This document shows positions 32,667-41,574 of a stretch of 64,000 bases of DNA, piece after piece. How positions within the stretch are numbered: the stretch's first letter is position 1; each line of letters starts with the position of its first letter. Under the pieces are notes generated by a model. The model did no database searches. It had not been told where the DNA came from and saw nothing but the letters and a program-made list of their open reading frames with translations. Made by a program: the position numbers and the translations under genes. The stretch is from CAZCTC01 sp964501335 (GTDB lineage: Bacteria; Chloroflexota; Anaerolineae; B4-G1; SLSP01), in the NCBI GenBank assembly GCA_964501335.1, contig CAZCTC010000005.1, positions 62,001 through 126,000 on the forward strand. The letters run 5' to 3'.

Positions 32667-32815
32667 GTCAGAAAAGAAAAAGCCTGTGTTTTCGCGGGCT
32701 TTCTGAAGCCCGCGAAAACATAAACAAAAAAACTCTCTCTGCCTGTCCCGCGCGTCGTTTTTTAACAGCCAAATGTCCTTTGCGGGACGCTAAAACTGTC
32801 CACCGCACAGGTACA
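32667..32815 (+). repeat. MITE-like hairpin repeat, copy 7 (forward)
   Basis: 15-bp perfect stem 32687-32701 with 32706-32720, loop TCTG; AAACAAAAAAACTCTCTCT tract, CCCGCGCGTCG block, TTTGCGGGACGCTAAAACTG end and, at 32801-32813, CCACCGCACAGGT, the right terminal inverted repeat. Confidence 0.85.
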
Positions 32816-32824
32816 CGGTTTCAA

Positions 32825-35800
32825 TCATCCCTTCCGCATCACAATCGGCAGGAAGAGAATCCGCGCCGTAATCGCCACCGGCGCCGCCGAATGCGTCGTC
32901 AACGTACCGTAACCGTTGTTCAAGGTCACCGTATTGGTCAGATCACCGCCGCCGGCCTGCCACCAGCCCACCAACGACGCCACCTGCACCGTCAACGTCA
33001 ACGGCAGACTCGCGCCCGGCGCCAACGCTCCATGCCAGGTCACCCGTCCATTGGCATAGGTCAGCCCCGGCGTCCCGGTAATGTAGGCCAGCGCCGAATG
33101 CAGCGTATCCGTCAGATAGACCGACGCGTCACTGCCGCCGTTGTTCACCAGATTGATCGTGTACGTAATCACTCCCCCCGGAGAAACCAGAGTCCGATCC
33201 GCAGTCTTGGTCGAAGCCTGCAAACCGGGCGCGGCAATCACCGTAAAGGAGGCCGGCACATCGCGCACTTCGTCATTTGCAGCCAGCGTTGCCGTATTGA
33301 CCACAATCGAACCAAAGAGCGCCGGATCGTTGGAAACGGTCGCTGTAAAGACCAGCCGCACCTCACCACTCACAATGCCCGACCAGGTCACACGGCCCGA
33401 CGCATAAGCGCTGCCCGCCGGTTGAGCCACCCAACCACCGAACGTCACCGCAGCCGGTAGCACATCCGTCAACATCGCCGTCGCGGTCGGACCGCTTTCC
33501 CGCGTCAACACCATCGTATAAGTCACCACACTGCCCAGCGGCACATGGATCGACGGCGTGACCTCGTGTACCAGTCCGGTCGGAGGCAACACCCGGAACC
33601 GGGTGAAGAGCGGATCGTGATCCGAAGATCGGTGAGCCGTTTCATCCTCGATCAATGAAGCCGGATAGTCCGCGTTGATATGCACGGCCGACGACTGGAC
33701 CAGATAGGGCTCCATATCCCGCGTGGCAAAGAAGTGGTCCAACACTTCGGATTCCCCATTGAAGACAAAGGTGTACTGCAACGGCTTGGGGATCTTGGTC
33801 GTCACCACATTGATCAACAAGCGGTTGCCCTGAGCATCCGTAGCATTTTCCAAAATCTTGATCGGCGTCGAAGTGAGGTAGTCGTTTAAGTCGCCGACGA
33901 TAATCACCGGATTGTTGAGATTGTACTGCCGGGTCAGGGTCACCAGCCACGAAGCCTGAAGCTCGCGGCGCGGCAGATTGACCGCCTCATCCCCACGCTT
34001 TGATTTCAGGTGATTGACCATAATGGTGAAGGTATAAGGAACGGTCGTGGTCACCCGCATCGTCGCCACATAGGGAGCGCGATCAAAGAGCGCGTAAGTG
34101 CCGCCCGAGCAGGGATTGGGAACCACTCTCGGCGCCACCGAATTGGCATAACTCACCGAATAATCGGTCGAGGAGCATCCCTGCCGCTGCGTACTGGAAA
34201 CGATCGAACTCTTCCAGGTATCATAGACAATCCCGACAGTGATGTCGCGTTCGTCCTGGCTTTCGTAGTAATCGTAAGCAAAGCGGCCGGCATTGCCCAA
34301 TCGGGTATTGACCGCGGCGACCAGATCCGCCCAGACCTGCTCTTTGCCCTCGACCTCTTCCAGACCGATCACCGAACATCCATGCAGTTCATCGGCAAGC
34401 GCTGCCGCACGTTTGGTAAGCCAGAGATCATACTCCGCTTCATCAGAAGCAGACCAGTCGCCCAGATCCCCGTCGCCGTCGTCGATCTCGTCGAAAAGGT
34501 TCTCTACATTGATCGTGCAGACTGAAAATTCAGAAGCCAACAACGGCTTGATCGTCGTCGTCACCGGCAAAGCAGGATTGGCCGTCACATGGATGACGCC
34601 GGTGTAAGGTTGATCGACCAGCAAGGTATACTTATCGAACATATACCCCATCACGCCGGAAACCGCCGTCGCTGTGATGCGATCGCCGAATTCCGCCAGA
34701 GGAAGATCCCGATTCAAACCACCGTTCAGGTACATCAGCCCCTGATAGCCCGTGTAATCTTCCTGGAAGATCCGGGGATCATTGATCAACAGATGATTGG
34801 TGATAAAGGAATAGGGCACATAGGCAATCTCAGGATCGCCCACGGGGAAGCGCGATACATACCGGCGCGTCGCCCCTTCCACAAAACCATCCATCCCCAA
34901 CAATCGCACCCGCATCCCTTCAAATCGTTCATACAGCGTTTCCGGATTATCGTAGGGCGATCCGATCATGGAAATGTCGGCATATCCCGGCATCGCCGAA
35001 CAGCTCCCCACAATCGTCTGCGCCGTCGGATAAGCCACCTCGGTCGTATTGTAGAATTCGGTGACCTTCCCGCTGAACCGAACCGATTGACCGACCGCAA
35101 TGTTCTGCGTATTGGTCCAGGTCTTGCTGACATAGATGAAAATGCCGTCCGAGGTTCCGGTATCGCCGTCTCCCGTAGGATCTTGCAGGTAATATCCCGT
35201 CCCCGAGACCCCGATTACACAACCCGTCACATTGCTCACCGTTTTGTTCACACAGGGCGACGCCGTGCCGTGTCCCTGAATCTGGTAGATCTTCGGCGAG
35301 CTGGTCTGACAGGTCTCATTCAAAAGCACTGAGGTCGATACAGGCGTACCGAAAGTCGGCGTCGGCCGTTCCGTCGCCCAGGCAGCATAACTGGCATTGA
35401 CCACCGTCGTCGCCGAGGTCGGCGCCGTCACGGTGATCGTGCGGGCGGCACTGCCGCCGTCGGCAATGCTCCCCAGATTCCAGAGCACCGTTCGCGTTCC
35501 GGCATCCCAGGTATAAGGCGCCGTCGCTCCCACAAAAGCCACGGAAGCCGGCAGCGTATCGCTCAGCCATCCTGAAGCGGCACTGCCCAATCCATTGTTC
35601 ACCGTCAACTGATAAGCAAAGGTCGCCCCGGCCGTCACCTGCGCCGGCGCCGATTTGCTGACTTCCAGCACCGGAAGCCGCGTCGTCGTCGTCACCGCAC
35701 TGCCGGAAGTCACGGTCAACCAGTTCGAAGCGGAAGCCTGATAAACCGCATTGACCATCGCCGTGCCGCCCGTAGCCGGCGCCGTCACATTGAAGGTACG

Positions 35801-36631
35801 GGTCACACTGGCACCGTCGACCAGACTGGCGACAGTCCACACCACCGCCCCGCCGCCCAAGGTGCCGCCGTCGGAAGCCGAGGCGAATTGCACATTGCCG
35901 GGCACCGTATCGGTGATCGCCACATTGGTCAACGTCAACCCGGTCGTGTTGCGCAAAACCAGCGTATAGGTGAAAAGCTGGCCGGGGTTGACCCGATCGG
36001 GAGCGGTCTTGCTCAACGTCAGAGCAGCCGCGCCGCCGCCGGGCGTAGGATCGCTGCCCGTGTTCTGAGGCAAAGGAGTGGTAAGGACAGCGAAGTCACT
36101 GCTGTTGTTGTCGGTGTCCTGCGCATTGCCGGCCGCGTTGCCGGGTTTGCGCTCCGCGCTCGAGCCGCCCGCCGGAGCCGTCACCGCCGTGCCTTCCACG
36201 AAGGCATTGGTAGCATTGCCCCAGCCGATGCTGTCGACGATGTTGTTGGAAGCATCGCGCAGGGCCAGCCCACCGCCGCTGCCGCCGAGCGCCTGAGTAA
36301 AGGTGGCATCCTCGGCAACACTCAACGTCTTCCCATACCGGATCAACAGAAAATGGCCGTGAGCCGGGATCGAATCGGCTGCGTCGAAGGTATAAACCGG
36401 AAGATTCGTAGTACCGGAAGCAGAACGATAGACGATGTTATATCCGGCCAGAGTCAATAGCGTATCGGTAGCATTGTAAATCTCAATAAATTCAAGATCG
36501 GCGTCACTGCTGCCGGCTACCTGCACTTCACTGATGAGAAGCGTGGTAGAAGCAGCCGTAACGGACAGGGGGACAAGCAGCGTTCCGACCAGCGAGGCCA
36601 GAACCACCAACAGGAAAACTACTTTTTTCAT
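32825..36631 (-). CDS. large secreted nuclease with lamin-tail and DUF11 modules (ExeM/NucH-like)
   Basis: 1268 aa from ATG 36631, preceded by AAAGGACC. Signal peptide, then a lamin-tail domain (about 25-160, LLISEVQVAGSSDADLEFIEIYN), two DUF11 repeats, an OB-fold segment around residues 440-650, and an endonuclease/exonuclease/phosphatase domain from about 690 with ENLFDEIDDG, GLEEVEGK, VNHLKSKRGDE, VGDLNDY and RSSDHDPLF, all expected metal and catalytic residues. Two further DUF11 repeats close the protein, ending LFLPIVMRKG. Probably degrades extracellular DNA for nutrient or biofilm use; known ExeM proteins do so. Confidence 0.87.
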   Translation of the reverse strand: MKKVVFLLVVLASLVGTLLVPLSVTAASTTLLISEVQVAGSSDADLEFIEIYNATDTLLTLAGYNIVYRSASGTTNLPVYTFDAADSIPAHGHFLLIRYGKTLSVAEDATFTQALGGSGGGLALRDASNNIVDSIGWGNATNAFVEGTAVTAPAGGSSAERKPGNAAGNAQDTDNNSSDFAVLTTPLPQNTGSDPTPGGGAAALTLSKTAPDRVNPGQLFTYTLVLRNTTGLTLTNVAITDTVPGNVQFASASDGGTLGGGAVVWTVASLVDGASVTRTFNVTAPATGGTAMVNAVYQASASNWLTVTSGSAVTTTTRLPVLEVSKSAPAQVTAGATFAYQLTVNNGLGSAASGWLSDTLPASVAFVGATAPYTWDAGTRTVLWNLGSIADGGSAARTITVTAPTSATTVVNASYAAWATERPTPTFGTPVSTSVLLNETCQTSSPKIYQIQGHGTASPCVNKTVSNVTGCVIGVSGTGYYLQDPTGDGDTGTSDGIFIYVSKTWTNTQNIAVGQSVRFSGKVTEFYNTTEVAYPTAQTIVGSCSAMPGYADISMIGSPYDNPETLYERFEGMRVRLLGMDGFVEGATRRYVSRFPVGDPEIAYVPYSFITNHLLINDPRIFQEDYTGYQGLMYLNGGLNRDLPLAEFGDRITATAVSGVMGYMFDKYTLLVDQPYTGVIHVTANPALPVTTTIKPLLASEFSVCTINVENLFDEIDDGDGDLGDWSASDEAEYDLWLTKRAAALADELHGCSVIGLEEVEGKEQVWADLVAAVNTRLGNAGRFAYDYYESQDERDITVGIVYDTWKSSIVSSTQRQGCSSTDYSVSYANSVAPRVVPNPCSGGTYALFDRAPYVATMRVTTTVPYTFTIMVNHLKSKRGDEAVNLPRRELQASWLVTLTRQYNLNNPVIIVGDLNDYLTSTPIKILENATDAQGNRLLINVVTTKIPKPLQYTFVFNGESEVLDHFFATRDMEPYLVQSSAVHINADYPASLIEDETAHRSSDHDPLFTRFRVLPPTGLVHEVTPSIHVPLGSVVTYTMVLTRESGPTATAMLTDVLPAAVTFGGWVAQPAGSAYASGRVTWSGIVSGEVRLVFTATVSNDPALFGSIVVNTATLAANDEVRDVPASFTVIAAPGLQASTKTADRTLVSPGGVITYTINLVNNGGSDASVYLTDTLHSALAYITGTPGLTYANGRVTWHGALAPGASLPLTLTVQVASLVGWWQAGGGDLTNTVTLNNGYGTLTTHSAAPVAITARILFLPIVMRKG

Positions 36632-36724
36632 GGGCGCGGTCCTTTCGTAAAAACTCAGCGTCAACGCCGGTAAGAAGTAGTATAACTCAACTATTGCCTA
36701 TGAAAAACGAGATCTTATAGCTTT

Positions 36725-36759
36725 TATATTTTCGCGCGCCGGAGGCGCGCGAAAATATA
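36725..36759. repeat. solitary perfect palindrome
   Basis: 16-bp arms (36725-36740, 36744-36759) around GGA, between divergently oriented genes. Confidence 0.75.
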
Positions 36760-36790
36760 CAAATTCTATAATCATGCTAAGATTAAAGCT

Positions 36791-37327
36791 ATGAAAAATC
36801 CATTCGCATCATGGGGCTCCGGCAATTCCCGTAAGTCCAAAGGCAACAGCGGCTCCCGGTCAGGCTCCGGCGCTTCAGAGCGGGGCTCGTCTCAACGCCC
36901 TGCCTCCAGCAATCCCAACAGCGTACCGCCGCGCCCTACCCAACCCTCGCCCTATGCCTCCAACGCTTCCAACTATCCCTACGGCAGCAGCAATTATCCA
37001 TCGGGCAGCAGCAACTATCCTTCCGGCACAGGCAGTTATCCTTCCGGCAACAGCGGCAGTTCCTATCCGCCCGTCCGCTATCCCAACGGATACACCCAGC
37101 TGCCTTTGAAACCAACGCCGCGCCGGCGTTCCACCACCACGTCCAGCCGACGCCGTAAGAAGGCCAAAAAAGGTTCCGACTCCTGGGTCGTCTTGCTCTT
37201 CCTCGTCGTCACCATCCTATCCTTGTTAGGCATCATCTTTTCCGTCGACCAATCCCGCAAAACGGGAAACGCCGCTTCTTACTTCATCGCTCCAGCTACG
37301 ATTACCGCATCCATCATCTCCGGATAA
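36791..37327 (+). CDS. low-complexity protein with one transmembrane segment
   Basis: 178 aa. The first 130 residues are Ser/Asn/Gly/Pro/Tyr-rich, with a degenerate NYPSGSS repeat (about 57-90), then a basic stretch PRRRSTTTSSRRRKKAKKG, then one TM segment (about 133-153). No known domain. The basic stretch just before the TM suggests a disordered cytoplasmic N-terminus with a short outside tail. No clear ribosome-binding site; composition supports a real but fast-evolving gene. Confidence 0.6.
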   Translation: MKNPFASWGSGNSRKSKGNSGSRSGSGASERGSSQRPASSNPNSVPPRPTQPSPYASNASNYPYGSSNYPSGSSNYPSGTGSYPSGNSGSSYPPVRYPNGYTQLPLKPTPRRRSTTTSSRRRKKAKKGSDSWVVLLFLVVTILSLLGIIFSVDQSRKTGNAASYFIAPATITASIISG

Positions 37328-37403
37328 AATCCCGTCGTTTATTCAGCCGATCTTCCATCAACTTCTTATACCGCTCCTGCCCCAGGACTCTATCTTCGCA
37401 CAT
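37314..37403 (-). pseudogene. possible gene remnant (29 codons)
   Basis: Minus-strand frame from ATG 37403 to TGA 37314 reads MCEDRVLGQERYKKLMEDR.., a protein-like composition in an otherwise gene-free gap. It overlaps the end of the low-complexity gene and lacks a ribosome-binding site. Probably the C-terminal remainder of a lost gene; could be chance. Confidence 0.3.
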
Positions 37404-37464
37404 CACCCGAGAATGTTTCTATTTATTTTTTGACCCCTATGGTAATTCATGAATGCAGACTAAA

Positions 37465-37612
37465 AACAGTTTTTGCGTCCCGCAACCGGTATTTTCCCGG
37501 TAAAAAGCGCCGCGCTGGATAGAGGGAGAGAGTTATTTTTATTCATAGTTTCGGCGGCTTCAGAAAGCCGCCGAAACTATGGGCTTTTTCCCAGACTAAC
37601 CGTACAGGTCGT
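37465..37612 (-). repeat. MITE-like hairpin repeat, copy 8 (reverse)
   Basis: Reverse orientation: TTTTTGCGTCCCGCA, GCCGCGCTGGAT, 17-bp stem 37544-37560 with 37565-37581 (loop CAGA), ending CTAACCGTACAGGT. The gap 37328-37729 holds only this, a second palindrome and the remnant at 37314. Confidence 0.8.
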
Positions 37613-37681
37613 TGTTTTTCCGCGTGACCTGACAGAGCGCACGAAAAAGAGGGTTTTTCCTGGTAGGGAGAAAGAAAAGAC

Positions 37682-37721
37682 TTATGTTTTCGCGCGCATT
37701 CTGATGCGCGCGAAAACATAA
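37682..37721. repeat. palindrome, partial MITE-like element
   Basis: 18-bp perfect arms (37682-37699, 37704-37721), loop TCTG, with AACAAGAAAT after it as in forward elements. It abuts the stop of the tocopherol-cyclase-like gene. Confidence 0.7.
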
Positions 37722-37729
37722 ACAAGAAA

Positions 37730-38839
37730 TCAATATTCCCCGTATTCGCAGCCGCCCAATTCACCCTCAAAAACGTCGATCAATGTTTCACTTCTGTAAG
37801 CGCGGCGATAAAGTTTCACCGTCCCCTGAGCATAACCGCCGTTCCATAAATGAAGATGGTTTCTTTCTCCGGCAGGATTCTCATAATTGACCCGGATCAT
37901 CGTCTCCCGGGCACAAACAAAGTCAATCTCAATACGGCTGGTGAGCGTCTGCGCTGAAATAATCCAGCGGATCTCCTGATCCCCGATCCGACAATCGAAA
38001 TGCTGGCGCGGATGGGTATGCAATTTGGAGAAATTAAACTCGTAGCGCTCCCCCTCGTGATAGAAAATCACCAACAGACGGCGCGGCAATGAACGGCCGA
38101 AGAGAACCGGCTGCGCGCCGCCTACATCCAGGCTGGTCAAAGCGAGCCGCTCCCCCGTCGTCCGACTGGTAAAGCGATTACAATTCAACCAGACCCAGGG
38201 ATTGGTGTAATCACTGCCCCAATTTTTATCCTGATAGCCGGCGCTCTCTTCGGGTGTGACGGTAAAAGTCTCACCGTTGCAGACAATCGAGCCCTGATAG
38301 CGGGTCAACATTCCCTGCACATGCCAGAACATCTGGAAAGCATTCGCCCGGCGCAACGGGTAAGAGGCCCCGGGACCGACGCTATAAGACAAAAGCTTCT
38401 CCGCCGACAGATCCCACGACATCGTCCCCGCATCGGACATAAATTCCGGATGGGCCTGTGCCTCGGACGCAGAAAGGGAAACGGCCCCTCGCAGACGGCG
38501 ATCCGAAGCTGTATGCGGTCCAATCTGCACTTCCATATGATCGGGCGCGGCTGAAAAATCGTTCACCCCGTAAAAGTTATGGAGCTGCATCGCCGTCCCT
38601 TTGCCCCAGCAGCCCGCTTTCAGCATAGCGTAGGACGGCTTACGCCCAGCCTCCCGATTCACCGGAAGCTGCCCCAGAATCGGTTCGGCGCCGCCCAACG
38701 CCGGATTGATCACGAAATATTCAATAAAAAAGGGGCGCAATTCGCCCGTTTCAGCCTGTCGTCCCACCAGAGAATGCCACCACCAATCGTAACCGTGGCG
38801 CGCCAACGAACCGGTAAGCATATAACCATTTCGTCCCAT
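37730..38839 (-). CDS. tocopherol cyclase-like protein
   Basis: 369 aa from ATG 38839, behind AAAGGAGG. The Tocopherol_cycl (PF14249)-type features are seen: GYDWWWHSLVGRQ at the start, and GYQDKNWGSDYTNPWVWLNCNRF around residue 210, matching the family's Y-x-x-KNWG-x-x-x-P-x-x-W-x-W-x-x-x-N-x-F. No signal peptide. Plant and cyanobacterial members form the chromanol ring of vitamin E; non-photosynthetic bacteria encode relatives of unknown substrate, and no tocopherol genes are adjacent. The family assignment is likely and the function is open. Confidence 0.68.
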   Translation of the reverse strand: MGRNGYMLTGSLARHGYDWWWHSLVGRQAETGELRPFFIEYFVINPALGGAEPILGQLPVNREAGRKPSYAMLKAGCWGKGTAMQLHNFYGVNDFSAAPDHMEVQIGPHTASDRRLRGAVSLSASEAQAHPEFMSDAGTMSWDLSAEKLLSYSVGPGASYPLRRANAFQMFWHVQGMLTRYQGSIVCNGETFTVTPEESAGYQDKNWGSDYTNPWVWLNCNRFTSRTTGERLALTSLDVGGAQPVLFGRSLPRRLLVIFYHEGERYEFNFSKLHTHPRQHFDCRIGDQEIRWIISAQTLTSRIEIDFVCARETMIRVNYENPAGERNHLHLWNGGYAQGTVKLYRRAYRSETLIDVFEGELGGCEYGEY

Positions 38840-38851
38840 AAATCCTCCTTT

Positions 38852-38889
38852 TATTTTTTCGCGCGCCGCAGACGGCGCGCGAAAAAATA
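38852..38889. repeat. solitary palindrome, same sequence as 27684-27721
   Basis: 17-bp arms (38852-38868, 38873-38889), loop CAGA, upstream of the tocopherol-cyclase-like gene and after the RNase H stop. Confidence 0.8.
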
Positions 38890-38938
38890 TTTTTAGTATT
38901 CCCGCCTTTGAAAAACACAACCCACAGCAAGCGAAAAA

Positions 38939-39685
38939 TTACTTCTTCCGAGTCTCGTAAACTGTATCGGACGGAAGGCCGGGCTGCTGGCGCGACATCG
39001 TCGCCAGCTTATCACAGCGCTCATTCTCGGGGATTCCCATATGGCCGCGCACCCATCGAAATTCCACCTGATAGCGCTCCGTCAATTCCAACAACTCCGC
39101 CCACAAATCGGCGTTCTCCGCCATCTCTTCTTTCGTGCGATACCAGCCGCGCGCCCGCCAACGCTTCGCCCACCCCAACGTAATCCCGTTGACCACATAC
39201 TGCGAATCGCTGTAAAGGATCACCGGCAGCGGCCGCTTCAACAATTTAAGCCCTTCAATGCAGGCCGTCAATTCCATACGGTTGTTCGTCGTCAGACGAA
39301 AGCCGCCCGAAAGCTCTTTGCGGAAATCCGAATAGAGCATCACCACGCCATAGCCGCCGGGGCCCGGGTTCGGATCACAACCGCCGTCGGTAAAGATAAT
39401 CACCGCGCCGGATTCCAAATCGCTCTGCAACGTCGATGTCGCCTGCGCCACCGCTTTCCCCGGCGCAGCCAGAGCCGCATCCACCACAGAAAGCAGCGTC
39501 TCCCCGTTCTTGATCCCTCCCAGCCATTCGCGGGCCTCTTCCAACGTCACAAAGCCCTTATAGACCGCTCCAGGGATGCCCGACACCTGATCCGCCGCGC
39601 CCTCCTGGCCGAACCAGCGCGTATACAATCCAGGCTTGCGCCCCTTCACCACCAGATAGTAATTATTCTTAGTCGATTTGGACAT
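38939..39685 (-). CDS. rnhA: ribonuclease H with N-terminal viroplasmin domain
   Basis: 248 aa. Residues 1-55 are a viroplasmin/RNase HI N-terminal hybrid-binding domain (YYLVVKGRKPGLYTRW...GAVYKGFVTLEEAREWL). The RNase HI domain follows with catalytic D in FTDGG, E in RMELTA, D in LYSDSQYV and the final D in ENERCDKLA, with a GHMG loop before it. It removes RNA from RNA-DNA hybrids. This two-domain form resembles eukaryotic RNase H1 and occurs in several bacterial phyla. It starts four bases after the DUF4435 gene ends. Confidence 0.93.
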   Translation of the reverse strand: MSKSTKNNYYLVVKGRKPGLYTRWFGQEGAADQVSGIPGAVYKGFVTLEEAREWLGGIKNGETLLSVVDAALAAPGKAVAQATSTLQSDLESGAVIIFTDGGCDPNPGPGGYGVVMLYSDFRKELSGGFRLTTNNRMELTACIEGLKLLKRPLPVILYSDSQYVVNGITLGWAKRWRARGWYRTKEEMAENADLWAELLELTERYQVEFRWVRGHMGIPENERCDKLATMSRQQPGLPSDTVYETRKK

Positions 39686-39688
39686 AGA

Positions 39689-40471
39689 TCAACCCACCTG
39701 CATCGGTCGTACAACCCAACGCTGAGAAAGAACGCATAACTCGGCAGGAATACAAACCTGTCCGGCCTCGATCAATAAATCCCTGGCCCGTTCCTGACCG
39801 ATATTGAGTCGAGCAAACAGTTCAGGATAAAGATACCTTTCCCATAAGACTTTTCCATTAACCCAACGGTGCAAACCCTCCCAGGAGGTAATATCATGTT
39901 GAACCCGACGGTGCAATCCATCCAGTTCCGACTCCAGATTCGCCAGGGAAGTAATCGCCCGCAACCGCTGCTGTAAATCCGCCACAATTTCTGCCCGTCC
40001 CAACGGCGGCAAAGGGCCGAAATAGGTCAAAAATCCCGCCTCAATCCCTTCCCGCCATCGGGCCACCAAAGCATTCGCCGCCGCATAAAGAGAAAGCTCC
40101 TGGGCCCAACCCAAGAAAACCCGGCGAGTCTCTTCTTCATTCAACCATGGCTGTAAATCAGGGAGGGTCTCCTTCTTTGCCAACCGCAAAGCCCCGGCAA
40201 TGATCGCCGGCTCCAGCAAATAGTTCTCGATCGAATAGCGCGAAAGAATCCACAGCCGGCTATCCTGATCCTGACTGGCTGCGACGGCCTCATCTTCAAC
40301 AAAATCTCGATCCAAAAGACCGTGAAGCAACGGTTGCTTATTAACTCGACTCTTTACCTGCTCTTTTCCTCCGACAGGAGTGAACTGCACAGACGGAAAC
40401 CACTTCGGTAAAACAAGGGCATCCGTTTTTCCTTCAATACAAACCTCATAATAAATCGGACGCGGGCTCAT
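39689..40471 (-). CDS. DUF4435 TOPRIM-like protein, effector candidate (AriB-like)
   Basis: 260 aa from ATG 40471, which lies 26 bases inside the ATPase gene. DUF4435 features: CIEGKTD (11-17) with E13, LLDRDF (52-57) with D54 and D56, and SIENYLLEP (80-88), i.e. the E...DxD pattern of TOPRIM-type nucleases. The overlap with the AAA-ATPase gene indicates co-translation. This two-gene arrangement, AAA-15-type ATPase followed by DUF4435, is that of the anti-phage PARIS system (AriA/AriB). Similar pairs may do other jobs, so the defence role is an inference. Confidence 0.75.
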   Translation of the reverse strand: MSPRPIYYEVCIEGKTDALVLPKWFPSVQFTPVGGKEQVKSRVNKQPLLHGLLDRDFVEDEAVAASQDQDSRLWILSRYSIENYLLEPAIIAGALRLAKKETLPDLQPWLNEEETRRVFLGWAQELSLYAAANALVARWREGIEAGFLTYFGPLPPLGRAEIVADLQQRLRAITSLANLESELDGLHRRVQHDITSWEGLHRWVNGKVLWERYLYPELFARLNIGQERARDLLIEAGQVCIPAELCVLSQRWVVRPMQVG

Positions 40472-41420
40472 TTTCCTGATCCTCTGCAAAAATTTCATCC
40501 AGCAATACCAGCTCGTGCTCGTAAACCGCCCCGGCTATCTCCCGCGAATGCGTCGTCAGAATCATCTGAGCATCATATTCAGCGCAGAGATCGGTCAAAG
40601 CGCGCACCAGCAACCGCTGCCAGCGCGGATGCAAATGAATTTCCGGCTCATCGATCAACAGCAATCCCCCGCGCCGCAACCGCAACTGGATCTCTCCCAA
40701 CAGAAGCAGGATCTGCTTTTCTCCCGAACTCAGCCCTGCAATGCCGAACTCCTGCCCTTTCTCAGATTCCACCTTGATCCTGAAATTTTTATCCACCCCC
40801 GCAATCCGTTTCCCCTGCAAAAAGCTATTGACCCGCTTCATAAAACGGGGGAACTCGTCTCCCGGCTTTCCTTCACGCAACGCAATCAAATCCCGATAGT
40901 CCATCGCCACCAGAAAGCTCTCCAGAGAGTCCGCGCCCCCCTCTTTCCTTTCAAAACGATAGGTCCAGCTATATTCGACCGGCTCGTTTACCAGACTGCC
41001 GGCCCCTTCTTTTATATTTAATTCCCGCCCTTCAGAAGGAAGATAGACACAATTGGGAAATTCCTGGTTATAGGAAATACCATTTGTCGCATAGGCTATT
41101 GATCCCTCCCCCCATGAAATGGCATAGGCCTGCCCCACAAAGCCAATTGACACAAAACTTCTTTTGTGGGGAAGAACTGGAAAATCATTCATCTCTATTT
41201 TAGCTTTTCCAAGAGCTAACCCTTGAGGCATTACAAAAGAAGGATTACCAGCATGACTCAACAAAGCAAAAATCGTCTCCAGAATCGTCGTCTTGCCCGA
41301 GCCGTTACTGCCGGCAATGACCGTCCGCGGCCGCACCTCGGAGGTAACAGCGTCGGTAAAGTCCAGATCGATATCCGGCAGGTTATGAATCGAGTGCAAA
41401 TGCAGGGATTTCAAACGCAT
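40446..41420 (-). CDS. AAA family ATPase of OLD/AriA type
   Basis: 324 aa from ATG 41420 (MRLKSLHLHSIHNLPDIDLDF), with GAGGT before it. ABC-type motifs: Walker A GSNGSGKTT (37-45), signature LSSGEKQ (230-236), Walker B LLLIDE (253-258) followed by PEIHLHPRWQ, and the switch histidine at 291 in TTHSREI. This is the AAA_15/AAA_21 architecture found in defence ATPases such as OLD, Septu, Gabija and AriA. It has no C-terminal nuclease itself; that role would fall to the overlapping DUF4435 gene. Divergent from the peptidase at 41575. Confidence 0.85.
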   Translation of the reverse strand: MRLKSLHLHSIHNLPDIDLDFTDAVTSEVRPRTVIAGSNGSGKTTILETIFALLSHAGNPSFVMPQGLALGKAKIEMNDFPVLPHKRSFVSIGFVGQAYAISWGEGSIAYATNGISYNQEFPNCVYLPSEGRELNIKEGAGSLVNEPVEYSWTYRFERKEGGADSLESFLVAMDYRDLIALREGKPGDEFPRFMKRVNSFLQGKRIAGVDKNFRIKVESEKGQEFGIAGLSSGEKQILLLLGEIQLRLRRGGLLLIDEPEIHLHPRWQRLLVRALTDLCAEYDAQMILTTHSREIAGAVYEHELVLLDEIFAEDQENEPASDLL

Positions 41421-41574
41421 TGTCCACCTCTTATCCGCATAAGCTTTGGCCCATAGAAGGAGGCAGTTCAAACCCTGAAGGCCAATCGGCTTCCAGATTA
41501 TAACAGCGAAAAGCGCGTCGAAAAAATTCTATTCAGGGTTAAAATACAGCCCAGCTTTTCATCGAGGTAACAAC

